From: Mesaphorura yosii
Taxonomy: Eukaryota > Arthropoda > Collembola > Poduromorpha > Tullbergiidae
Direction of reading: 5' to 3'
Assembly (NCBI GenBank): GCA_009869945.1
Contig: WIXG01000014.1
Coordinates: 186,001 to 250,000 of the forward strand
Length of the DNA stretch: 64,000 nt
Positions 15,001-38,042 of this stretch are shown here, in pieces. Under the pieces are notes generated by a model. That model did not search any database. It was not told the origin of the DNA and saw only the letters and a program-made list of their open reading frames with translations. Position 1 is the stretch's first letter; every line of letters begins with the position of its first letter. A program made the translations under genes and the position numbers.

Positions 15001-18000
15001 TTGATTATGCTCAATTAACAAAGAATTGTCACATCGCATTTTTCTTTAACTGCGCGGACATTTCTTGAAATTATTCCAGCCAGAATGGGTTACGCTATTC
15101 GGTTAGTAGTACCCTGAAGGTTACAGGAAGTAAGGCATTCAAGTCTTGGACTTGGATTCGCCATAAAATTTTTCTTGATTGGGAATAGAATGAAACAACC
15201 AAAACTGCAAAGCACGAAAAGTATTTTATACGTGGTGCAAATTGTAGATGACTTGATGAAGAAAAGACTAGTTTAGAAATAGATGAAGCAACAAGTACTT
15301 TTTTGGTTGCAATCATTATACGCTCACACACTGCAGCATTTCAGGTTGGTACATTGAGGCTTTGTTCCCCCTGAGCTGTATTTTTTGGGTTCATTTTTCC
15401 TTTGCCATGAATACGCCAAGACTCTTTGAGACTTTCATCCGTGACTGCTGGAACCCTTCTTTTTCTCGCGTAGTTATTTACTTTTTTTTGTTGCTGTCGG
15501 AGAAGAGTCCTCCATGACGAAGAGGAACCTGCAACATCCTGAGTCCCTTTTCTTTCCTTCTTTTTTGACTCCTGAGAAAACCGGCCCTCATCAACTCAAA
15601 CAACCTGAAAACAACTTCCTTTCCTTTGTCCATTATATTCTCATCATATTATTTTACTACTTTGCTTCGACATGGATCGAGGTTCAAGGTACGCACGCAG
15701 GTGAACATGTTCATATGCGACTCATGCATGTAGAACCTCAAATTGTGATGTAAATGTACTGAATGCATACGAGCAGCAACAACATTATGCCGTGTAGGAA
15801 TGCGCTTCAACCCTTCTTCTTGTTCTTGCTTGGAGCCTTCTTGCTCTAGACCTTGAAATAAGTGTCAGCCGAGAAAAATGAAGTTCAACGGGCGACGTAA
15901 TGCAGTTGATGCAAGTGCAATCGAACTTCGAAGCACCTGACTTGAAAATTGTCAATCGGCTTAACACAATTCAGTAGAAACTGAAGACCTCGTTAACCGG
16001 ACCAAATAACGAAGTTATTCTAAGTTTCCAAGAGTTTGGTGGAATTCGTCTCCTCACGAGTGAAGAAGTGAAGGATAATTCCCAAGCTTCCTCAAATGAT
16101 GAAATAATAATAGGCAACTTCCTGAAAAAGGATTCCAGACAGGATCCTGCGCAGTAGCAGCGCAGGTACGCAAAAGAGGAAAGAAATGCTATCATGCTAG
16201 TAATTGCAATCGTCCTTATTCCTGTATTTTTCGCCTGCAATTTGCATGGATACAATTGAGTACTGAAACATAAGCAATATTAAGTATGAGAAAGGACATG
16301 AGGCCGCAGTGGAACGAGGAATATTCTAAAATAAATTAGTACGTGGACGTTACTTCGTTTCCTTTGTTGCAGCTCCTGTTGTCTGTCTTAATATTTATTA
16401 TTACACATGCTTGGCATTTCCTTACTTAAATGGAGTGAGTGCTACAGCGCGACGTGTTGTGGAGTAATATTTTAATATCATGTGTAACCTCAGGAAAGGT
16501 AAAAATATACGCACAAGAAAAAACACAATTCGCAATTTCCGCTGTTCACATCCTTTTTGTGTTTCTTTCTCTCTCGACGTCTTCTTCCTCCTTCTACAAG
16601 TTCAGATGAAATGTAATTCCATTTCCAACTCAGTTGACTTGTAGCTAGCATTTAAAGCCTGGGCTCTAAAATTGTGGCTTCAGCACGGTCACACAAACAA
16701 AATTATCATAAACTATGAATATTTAGGCAGACAGGACACAAGTAGGACTGCGCAACGGATAGGACCACAGGAAGTTGGGTTCTTAATCATTTATTCAGAA
16801 ATGGAAAAATTATAATGAAACCAAGTTCCTTTAACATCATGGCTCAAACAACGCTAATTTGCAAACAATATGAAGCCCAGTCCAAAGACACAATTTCCTC
16901 CTCCTAACTTATTCATACGATTAATACGGAAAGGTTGAAAATAGTTTTGTCCAAATGCCGAGAGAATGTGAAGCAGTAGGTATGGACTCCTACAATGTAT
17001 TTGACATGCAAGTTTGAATTTCAAAAAATTCAAGCGGAAAATCAAAATATCTTCAAGCAGCTATAAAATGTGTCTTTCTTACGCCTGATAACCAACGAAA
17101 TGTAAATTTCTAAACCGATTAGCAATACTGAAAGCACTGAAAGGACTAAAACTCCAAAAGCGCTTCAACTGCACAGGAGTAAGCTTCATCTTCGGAAAAT
17201 TGCTATTTTTACTTTGTTCTGCCGAAATGCATGCCTTCTTATTAACATTCGGGCCGCAGTGAGTTTCCGCACAGGTTGCGTAATGTAAACGTGAACTCCG
17301 TCCATGATGATTTGGCTGGTAGATCTCACTTTCAGATAACATTATAACATTTAAGACATTCGGAATGAATGAATTCACGAATCTTATATATTCTGCTCGT
17401 GTAATTGTCCAATTATAGACTGCATTGCGAGAATCTGTACGCACAAATCGAAGAGGAAGCAACAAAAGAAGAAAGACAAGAGTACAGCCGAAAGAACAAT
17501 GAATAATAAATTTGCTAATGTTATTTCAGAATTAAGTGCCAGACAAACAGCTAGTCGGCTGTACTCTGAAATATTAATAGCTTTCGCAGTCAATGATTTC
17601 TCGTCCACATTCAAACGCACAAATGTTAAGCTTTCGACGTTCACGATTTAAATTTACGATTTGACTCGAATGTCGACTCGATTCACATGTCATGAGCCGA
17701 CGCCGAAGCAATCGCTTCCTCGTCTGCACGTCAGCTGCCTGGTTCATTCATCAAATTATGAATTCAGTGCGTATTTCAGCAGCATACCCACAACTTAATT
17801 GAAAGCTGAATCTGTTCTTAACTCGATTCTAAGCGGAATTAGAAAAGAATTGAATTCGCAGTCAGTTTACACGCTATTTCACATTGAGTTATTCCTGCTG
17901 CTATTATCTTGAACCCCAAGATTCAACTGACTGTGACTGCGAGTAGCCAGCGATGCAAGTGATTGAGTTATACTTTTATTATTTTGATTACCATAAGCAC

Positions 18001-21000
18001 TATTGCATTTATTCATTATTTTCCACTCAATCAGTCGAACAGAAAATTATTCTGATCATTATAGGCTCAACTGAGGCTTCCACAATAGAATAAATTAGAG
18101 TCAAACACACATTTGGCGCACCCGAGCACTTAAACACTTGTTCAATTAAGATGAATAAAAATGAACAGATGAATTCCACCTCATTTTATGTGCTCTGTGG
18201 GATGGGATGGGATTAATCATGGAAATGGATCTCAACTGGCTGGGCTCACATAAAAACCAACTGCACATTTGTACTCGACGTTTATATCTTCCGGTATCAT
18301 CGTCGGGCGGGGTCGTAGTGCTGCGAGATGAGATGAGGTTCCAAAATTAACATAAACAGCTTTTAAGAGAATTGATTTATTTTATATTGCCACTCGTTAA
18401 TCAGTTGTAGCTTATGCTTAAATGCTCATTCCTTGTCTCCTGCCTATTTATTTCCTGAAAATTAACCGAATGCATTGCGCAACAGGGTTTGAGTGTAAAT
18501 CTTCATGCGGCTGGGTTTCTCGTTAACATTTCCTCCGCACTACACGCGCTGTTTTGTTGGGGTTTTATGTGAGCTATTCAAATGAACCAGGAAATGTAAA
18601 GTTAGTCGAGTGCAGAATAATGCGTGTCTGCTACACAGACAAAGCATGCAGCGAAATGACTAAAATCAATAACCACTATTGTCATTGTACAAACTCATAG
18701 TGAGTTATTTCTGGTCCTCGAAAAATGCATATCTGTAACGATTCGGCACAACACGAGGCCAGTGAGACTTTCTAGACTTACGAGTACTCCAATTCGTTTT
18801 TCCTAGTATCAGAGATTTTGGAGCAATACAAGAGATTGTAAAACACATGTAAAAACTTCGATTCGGAAGTACAAGGAATTGTCCAATTTCAGATTTCTTA
18901 TCTGGTAAATGACTCTCAGTACATGCTTCCTGGAAATTGTGTGGCAATAATCTCGGTCAGAGTTAGTTACGTAAGAAGCGAGATTCTTCGTAAGAGCCTT
19001 CAACCATTTGCGTTTGCTTTTGTAACTGGGCTGAATTGGACTTCTCAAATCAGTCCAGTTCTACCTCCTTTTTGCACTTACACTCATATGTACCATATAG
19101 CCAAAATACGAGAAGAGAAGCTTTATTGACTCATCAATAGAGGAATCAAGGCTTCCGTATTCCGTATTTTGTGGTTACCGCAGATTGAGACACGAGCAGA
19201 TTATGGCGCTTATAAATGTAAATATATGGATGACTTGATTAGCGTTCAGTTTGCACAACTGTGCCAACTTTCAAGAATTCCTGCCCGATGCCTAAATGCA
19301 GATGAGACACTTGCAATTTTTTCATCCCTCGTTCCAGATTCCTTCGAACTCGAACCCACGCTGGAAATTCGCAGTGATACGCAACCTGGACACACGTGGG
19401 TCCGAAGCAAACAGCAACAGAAAGGTAACAGATCTAGCAATAGTTGCACTGACCTGGGACAATTCGAGACTATTTCACGAAAAGCCTCTCGCGTCTTGTC
19501 CTGCCTGATGAGTATGTTGTGCTTTCTCCGTTCGCACGTATGAAATTGATTGCGCTGGCGATAGATTCCGGTGCTGATTAATTGTCAATATTTGATTATA
19601 CTTAACAGTAGCATTAGTGTTCAATGTCAACTGTCGATTGAAGTTGACGTGGCAAGAAATATTCGTGTGTATGTCCAGTGTTTAGCGACGGTGCCGACGA
19701 GGGTCCACAAGGAAGCGCAATTGGCGAGAATAATAATAGACGCAGAGAGTTAAAAATAAAATGAAAACTATGTCACTGAAGCACAAAGTCGTGCACAAAT
19801 ATAATATAAATACACACTGTGCGAGAAGCCGCGAAACGTTGGCTGGAGAGTGTGTCAGAGTATGAGAAAGCTATCGATCGATTGCGAAAGCACAAAACAA
19901 ACTGCGAGACACCGACAGCAAAGTATGGTCGTGAGAGTTATCGCGTGCGACGATACGATCACTTGTAATCGAAACGATTGTAATTTAATTTTCAAGCAGT
20001 TTAATTCTGATTCCGGTGAACAACACTGCGGTCCGGTCGAGGGATCCTGACACCTGTAGTCTGTTTTCTCTGATTGTTGTCCTAGATTGTCCTTGTTGTC
20101 TAAACAGAAGGAATTAGCAAACGCCGCTGTTGAAGACGACTGATTGATTGTAGAATTCTCTGATGGAAGATAGTTTTAATAATTGACGATGAGACACGAC
20201 GCTGCTGTTGGTTGTGCCGAATCTCAAGTCTTGAGAAGAGTCTCGTGCAGTGCAGTACACGCAATGAAAGCTGAACGATGAATGCGAGCAGTAACGAAGA
20301 GAAACATTCAACACAAAATACCTTCCTTGCACTGCTCTGTACAGAGTAAGCTGCCACATAGCTCCAAGCTACCGTCATCTCATCACGCAGGCCAGGCTTC
20401 GCATTTTCCTGCTGCAACCTTTTACCGTGCTGTGTATACATTTCTACGCGTATTTACTTGAGGAACAAGTCGACTGAGAAAGATCCTCTGGAAATACACA
20501 ACTGCCTTACAGAAAATACCACCTTCTTCCGGTTCGAACTCTTTTCTTGCGTTCCCTCGCTTCTTCATTGCATTGCACCAGTCCCTCAAAGCGTTCTGAC
20601 CGTAGCGAGATGCGACATGCAGCATAAAATGATACAAAGATTCTGAATCAAACTCATCAGCCATCCGGTGACAATCCAAGAAGAGTTCAGTGAGAAACTA
20701 AACAGCATCTCAAACAATTTCAAAGATGCAAATTTTAATAGTTTGGAGTTTATATCATGAAAGCTCTGGCTGCAAAGATGAAAATGAAGTGAGACGTGGA
20801 AGCAACCACAATACGGGTCTCCCGAAACGGGCGTGTGAACATGAATGAATTCATTGTGAGGTTCATGACGGCGTCTTTCCCTCCTTCCATCTCTTATGTT
20901 GGTGTTATTTACCTGGAGGAAGAAAGTACAGGTAGAGAAGAATGTGGAACAACTTCCTTTGGAGAAGAGCACAGAGAGTTTATAAATTGAAATCTGGTCC

Positions 21001-24000
21001 TTCAAAACCACTTCCATCATCTATTACAGTAGTGCGACTACACTAATGTTATGCTCAAGTCATGTTTATTATGCCGACAGGAATTCCTGCGTGCAACTCT
21101 TTTCTTATAGCAGAGCGATTCATTGCAGTGCAGTGATGGCTTTTAATAATCTTAATTCGACTGGCTCGTAATCCATCTGCTGCTGTTTCTCTTCCTCAAA
21201 CTTCGCCAGGCAGTTATTCCTCACAAATTGTGTTCGAGCAAGTTCAAATGTTAATGCAGGGAAAGCATAGAAATTGGTTTACTTCCTCCCAAATTCGTAA
21301 CGAATTCACTCATTCTCTGTTAAATTTGGGTCCTGCTTCACAAAGTCGACCTTCTTGCTCTGCTTTGGTTCTTGAAGAGCGTCCTCTTTTCGTTGTTGCG
21401 AAATTCTCGCCACAACCTCCCAAAGTGCACGATGAACCAAATATTTGACAGACGATCGTATCTCTTGTCCTCTTGCGCCATGCACTGACGGTCCCACACC
21501 CATGGCACGAAGCCACGATATCTGACATCATGAAAGGAATCTCACACCTCCAACGAGACAATCTTGTTCACGATTGTTGTCAGTGCAAATACGCACAGCA
21601 TAGCGCCGAAAAGGAGTCAGTCAAATTTAGGTGCTTCCTTTTTATCGTTAGCACACACGTACACGCTGCGGCCACGAGCAAAGTTAATAAACAAATTAGA
21701 ATGGAATAAAATCATAAAAGGTCTCTTCCTCGATTGCTCAATTTCGATTCTATAGATTGTAGAATGTGTAACACAATTGTTCAGTGTTCCTACGTGTGGC
21801 TGTGTTTGGTGCTTTCAGCTATGCAGTGGCACACACATGCACTGCTCCTTTCATGTGTGTGTGTAAAGACAAAGTATACAATTTGACTGTGTTATTGCAT
21901 TGCATTGTGTGTATTTCGCACATCTACATCTGTTAATCATATTTACAACAGCGTGCATTATAACTCGGTTTTCGCAAGATGATCTTTGGTCGCTTTGGTG
22001 CACTCAGAACACGTCTACCTACCAGCTCGCCCATACGCATACTCAGGCGTTATTGGCACAGTCTCACAGTCTGATGAGTGGTGAGAAATACGCATGTTGC
22101 GATAAGTGCAGCACAAAACCCATTCATCAGTAAACTGCATTTCTTGTTGCATATCATTGTTACATAATTCTCGTTTTGCCATTTCATACGCGACGATTTC
22201 CTGTCTCCGCTGCACAAACTGCACCGCCGCCCCAACAGGAATTCTCTCACTTTTATTCTCATGTGTTAACATTCACGTACGTATTGAAATTGCATTAATA
22301 ATAACGTGATGCATTTTTGTGCTAATTAACTCGGTGTGTGGACTGTGCGTCTTGTTTGAAGTGCGTAATTATGTCGTACTAGGTTGCAAATAAAAATTGC
22401 ATGAATCGAACTCCCAACACGGAAACTGTCTAGTCCTGTCTACATTCAGCTCCCATTCTATTGTCTCATTTGCTTTCATATGACATTGTCGGGGAGCGCC
22501 AAGGATTTGAGACACTTTATGCGACAAAAATGGGTCAACTGTCCGCGCCTCGTGAAATTAAATGGAATGCTCGCTCAATAGCTCGGTTTGAGCTAGGAAG
22601 CTATTTAGTCCTGCGTGTAGAATCCAAAGTGTGAACGCATTAAAGTAATTTCCACATGTCTTTCAATTCGTCAATTAATATATGTGGTATGTCTTCATCC
22701 TTGTCATTGTTGTGATGCTGGCCTTCATGGTTCATTGAAGCCAGAGAGCTTTGGAGCAGAGATGACTGAAAGAAATATGAATCTTTGGCTACAGTACTTA
22801 AATTGAAATTCTTGTAAACTTGAGTCCTGTCGTAGGAAAAAGGTCCAAGACTCGACATTTATCATTTTGTACATGAGTGCGCACTGCTGCTTACCAAATT
22901 ACAGCGAGACAGACGGTGCACAGTTGCTTCAGTTGCTTGGCAGTGCATAATGGCGGTGGTTCATGCCTAAAAAATAATTTGCTTTATTGCTTCTTTTAAG
23001 CTGGAAGAATAGGCTGGACCACCACTCACTTCCTTTCATATTCCTTCAACAACGACCGGAAATCCCTGTCGAGCAGAAACTCAGCAGTACTCTGTGTTTG
23101 TGGTCTTTTCTGTCCTTTTGCTATTCCTTCTCCTTCGGTCGGTCGGTCGACGTGATTACACATTCCATTACGGGTACAAGCTAGCAGTGCAGAGGACGAA
23201 GTACTTATCGTCATCAGCGTCTCTCGCTTCTTCCAAGCAAAGCAAAACACAAGAATTCGTGCCGGTTGTGTTTACTGGGAAGTGTTTAGTCATCATTATG
23301 AAAATATCACGAGATCATGCTGCACAAGTTGCCATCGCATTGCAGGCCGCCTTTATCCCAAAATGAAGTACTTTTGATTTAGTCGTGCCTAGACTTTGCA
23401 GGGGTGGAGACTTGGAAGCAACAAAGCACTTGAAGCGACGAAAGGGTCTGGAATAAGCGCTGGAGCTCATAAACTCACAATGCCAGGCTCAGACGTGGAT
23501 AGCGGCTCCAATTTTATGGCAATGAATGGTGCAACTCAACAGTCAGAGGCCGAAAGGGAGACGGACTCGATTATTGGCCTTAATGATTTAATGGCTTTAC
23601 GGGAGCGTCCCCACCAACTCAAGCTTCAATATTCATTGAAATAATTGCAGTTGCATATCACATGCTAATAACGGCTGCTTTAGTTAATATCTGGCTTTTA
23701 ACACTCTGACTTCCTCCGCTCGGATTCGAGCACTGGCATTTAGTAATTGCACTTCCCCATTCTTCGTCCGCGTCTGGCAAGTGCGCGTGTAAGAAATAAC
23801 CGTGGGCTGCGCCTCTTGCATCGCCTCTTCTTAATTCATCCCAAGTCTGCGTCCTGAGCCGAGTCATGCGAGTTGAAGCCGCTCTTTTCCTCCAAATTAT
23901 TTCCAAATATATTTTTATTGCCGTAATTTTATCTCATTTGCCTCATTTCCTTCTTTCTGTTCAAAAGGAAATCAAAAAGATGAGAAATGTTTGAGTCTTT

Positions 24001-26501
24001 TCCTGCCACACTCTACCTTTTATTTTCCCAACTTCTCTGAATTTCCAAGTTTAAGTTAACTTTTTTCTTGATTTGAGTAGCGACTGAACTGAAATACAAA
24101 GGAAGTGAAGCTGTACAGAAGCTGATGAGAGTTTTCCTTCCTCCCTTTCATTCAGACTGCGTCTTTCTTGTATTTATCGCCAGCATAAAATGTATAAAAC
24201 TCAATTTAACCAGGAAATGGAGCGAAGCAGAAGACTCTTGTGCAGACTCGAAATAATTCGCTCGTATTGAGTCTGGTTGCTCGTGTTGTCAACGATACCA
24301 TTAAAACGGACGCACTAAGAAGAAGGAAGGAAGTAGAGTAGTGAAATCCTCAAGTCTGAAGGCGAAGGGCTAATCTTATTGTTCACATGGTTGTCAAGGA
24401 TGTGTAGCTTTTCAGTAATTCGGCTGAATATCCTTAATTACGCTTTTGGATCACTATCCTGACGTCAGTCCTTCAGGATTCGGGGCAGCTTGCCACGTGT
24501 ACTCTTTCATGTACTGGGGTCACTGTTTCCACCCACATTACGTGGCTGTTATCGCTGGTCTGGACTTCAAGTCATAAGAAGACCCCTGAGAAAATTTATA
24601 CTCCACTGTAGAGTAGGTTGAGGATGAGGATGCGCAAGATACGCGATGGGTGTGCACGTTACACACTAGCCTTGGACTTCAAAAGCTTTGTGCTCTGTGT
24701 GTTTATTTAAATGAATTGCAATTCAGCACGCTAGAATTGAAGGTCAATACCATAATCAACTCAAGTAGAGACATAAATGCAAATCTACGAAATTAAAAGA
24801 ATTTTATGCCTTCAATAATTACGACAGTGACTCTTCCTGAACTTGAACGCGCTGCAAAAAATTCCTTGCCGACAGATGTTGGGTGTTATCGCCTTGCATT
24901 GTGCACCTGCTGTAAGGGTCAACATGCAACACGAAAGGTGTGTCCTTAAAACTCATACCACGCAGTTGATACAGTCATGAACTTGATGATATTGAGTTCA
25001 TATTGGAAGCAAGCAACGTGATCCGTGCTCCAGAGACGATAAACTCCTAGAAGCACAAAGCGAAATCGGGGATTCGGTAAGAAATGTGGAGTGTAAAGTA
25101 AGCAATGGCTTTGTTACTTTATAACATTGTGAGCCAATTCGAGTTATAGTGCTTGTTTCCTGTATTATTGCTCTGGACTGAGATTTGTTACAAGTTGGAC
25201 TCAGAAACTCCAGAGGATGGAGGAGCGGGGAATGGCGTGAGGGTCATTTTACTCTTGCTGCTCATCCGTTTCGTTGTTTATTATTTCAATTTCCAAACGC
25301 GCATCTGTAAAATCTTTGGGGTTCGAAAATTCACTTGTTACGCGTATTAAGTAGCCACATGTTGACTAACAGGCACACATGCATGGGTTGAGCCATGCCA
25401 TGAAGTACAAGAAAGAGGTTAAGAAGTAATCAACAAGTGACTCCTTTCTCGGCAGTATTGCACATGTGTTGTTAAATCTCACATGATGACTTCTTCTCAC
25501 AACAACTTTAGTAATTATAAAGTAATCCTCTGAATTCATAACAAAAACAGAATACCGAATGTCTGAAAGTAAGACAAACAAGCTACTACTTCGGGTAGAG
25601 AAAGTTAATAAAAAACTAGCATAATGAAACTAAAAACCTTGGCTTGTCTTCCCAATCTGTGCATCTACGTACATTTTTCGTCCCTCTCTCTGTTTTTCAC
25701 CCTGTGTTGACTTTGAAGGTCAAAAGTAACCAATGCGTTAACAAATTGATAAGATTATATTCTTAACGGTTCCTTATTCGTGTTATTGTTGCTGAGGGTA
25801 CAGACAAATACATACATGCACATGTTTGAAAATAATACTACTGGATGCTTCTGATGACTGCATTCTTAATTGTTGCGGAGAACAGAACAAGGTGGTCCCG
25901 GCTCCTCTCGTGTAGACTTCACTGCACCTTATGCATGCTTCTTGACATGTGTTCTTGTGATGTCATCACAAATCTTTTCAACGTGCTGCTGAAGAGGAAA
26001 TGGGAAGGAAGGAGACACGGTTTTGCTCCACGGAGCACAAGAAAAGGACACACCCGACAATCTGCTTTCCGTAATTACCCTCAGCAACAAAGGATTCGTC
26101 CGTGTTGTATCAATTAGCTTTCGCCATTGAATAGTCATATGACTGGTGCAAAGCAAATGATAAAAATGCATGGAACAAGTCTCATTACGGAGTATGTTTA
26201 TTCAGAGCCTTGGAATTGATTGACTTTTTGGATTTCGCATAGCACATTTTCTCAGTTATGATTATTACAGTCAGGTTTTTGTCATCTAATCTACAGGTAC
26301 TTTCTACATGCCATGCACTATAACTACTTGCTACATTGAAGGATGAATTCTAAAAGATGCTGCCGGTAGGCGTTAATCGCACGCGCATGTGCTGACGCGT
26401 TATCGAACTGCCACGGTTCCAGAATTTCTCCGAGAGGAGTTGAATAATTACAAAGTATCAAAATTTTAGACATCGTAAGTTGAGTTGTACATCAGGTCTT
26501 A
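1..26501. other. Gene desert, no recognisable exon
   Basis: I see no recognisable gene here on either strand. Open frames are short and carry no family motif I know. The longest are on the minus strand at 2378-2788 (136 codons), on the plus strand at 19169-19543 (124 codons), on the plus strand at 23396-23644, and on the minus strand at 20422-20679. None is flanked by a convincing splice-site pair and protein match. The stretch could be intergenic DNA 3' of the LARGE gene or large introns of a gene that lies outside the window. No tRNA, rRNA or tandem array was recognised. GAATTC is unusually frequent (see findings). Confidence 0.6.
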
Positions 26502-26921
26502 GGTAGCTTGACCGAATACATTTTGCCCGAAATGATGTTTGCCAGAAAATTTTTCCCTAAATATGCAATGCCCGAATGTAAGTTCCCTCGAAAAATTTTC
26601 TCTGAATCGGCCTTAGTGAACAAATTGAAATAAAAAATTAGAAACATAAACGCACTTTATTTCCACAGCCGCTTATAGGTGTGTATATATCAAGCGATAA
26701 CGTTTCTATTCGTTTCTCGACTTGCGCCAGAACTTCGCTACTCTAATTGGTAGTGCAGGGAACTGACCCACAATTACTACAAATCTTTCTTACATCATAA
26801 TGTATTTTTTATCGCAAGCTATTTATAAGTATTCCGGCAAACTTATTCGGGCAAACGAGGCTTGCGGTCAAAAAAATTCAGTCAAAGATCATTCGGGTGA
26901 AACGAGTTCGGCGAAGCTACC
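26502..26921. mobile_element. MITE-like terminal inverted repeat element, ~420 bp
   Basis: The left end begins GGTAGCTTGACCGAATACAT. The reverse complement of the right end begins GGTAGCTTCGCCGAACTCGT. The similarity between the two arms continues inward for roughly 90 bases, with recurring GCCCGAA and TTTGCC words in both arms. The interior is AT-rich and has no usable open reading frame. This layout is that of a short non-autonomous DNA transposon (MITE). I see no clear target-site duplication: the flanks are TCTTA on the left and GTACA on the right, so the superfamily is not assigned. The arms have diverged, so this looks like an old copy. Confidence 0.7.
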
Positions 26922-27745
26922 GTACACCATAGTAATAGTACAGACAGTTTGAACATTTCAATTACCTACTTTACAAATATGCTGTAAGCATAGAGAGGTA
27001 CTCAAATTGATCGGGATTGCTTACAAATACGCATTACATATCCTAGACCCTTAATTACGCTATACGCGATCTCGATTGTGATTGCCGTTTAGCACACTGA
27101 TTTTTGGAACTTGCACTGAATCCGCTTAAGCAGTGTTTAAAGCTGTCGATTACCAAGTAATGTTTCTCAGTACGTCGTATGCGTAAATTGGTATCGAATT
27201 TCTTACAGTAATATCAGTAATTTGTAGTTTCCCTCACATGTTATTTGTCCATTAAAATGAAATGGATACCGAGTATTTTCTTAATGAAAAGGTGGACTTT
27301 TAAGTGATTTGTGATTTACAATCGTTTGCGGTTGCTACTGCAGCAGTCTTCAGTCGTTGATTCCTATGCGAAAATTTTTAATCCTTAATTCTCGTGATCC
27401 TTCTCTCTTGTTCGCTAAGTTATATTTTGACGTGTCAGTCATGCGTTGCAAATTGTTTTCAGTTATATGTCTTGCCTCGATGCGCTGATAGTTTGAGACT
27501 AGACTTATGCTTTATCCATCACGTTTGATTCTGTTGAAAATCTTCTGATCCATTTTTCATGTACGAATTCATAATTATCTATTTTGTACGCTTTCTCTTG
27601 GGAGCTAAGAACTACGGCGGATTACAGCTTCACAGATGCGACAACGATTGAAATGCTGCTCAGTCACGAGGTGTTTATGGTCCTGAAGTGGCGATTGTGA
27701 TTCTGGGTATTATGTTTGAGTCAGTACATGCCTTGCGAATTGAAA
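26922..27745. other. Stretch downstream of LARGE gene, no gene seen
   Basis: This lies between the inverted-repeat element and the LARGE stop codon and should contain the LARGE 3' untranslated region on the minus strand. A minus-strand ATTAAA-like poly(A) word is present near 27378, but I cannot fix the cleavage site. No coding region was seen. Confidence 0.4.

Positions 27746-38042
<10,297 letters not shown>

Noticed and set aside
19169-19543. 124-codon plus-strand frame
   Set aside because: No motif recognised, and overlapping frames on both strands are also open. Chance is enough to explain it.
20422-20679. Minus-strand frame with a MADEFDSESLY start and a basic helical stretch
   Set aside because: Plausible composition but no family match I know, and no splice context to confirm it.
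23396-23906. Adjacent frames on plus and minus strands
   Set aside because: No recognisable domain. Both look like chance open frames.
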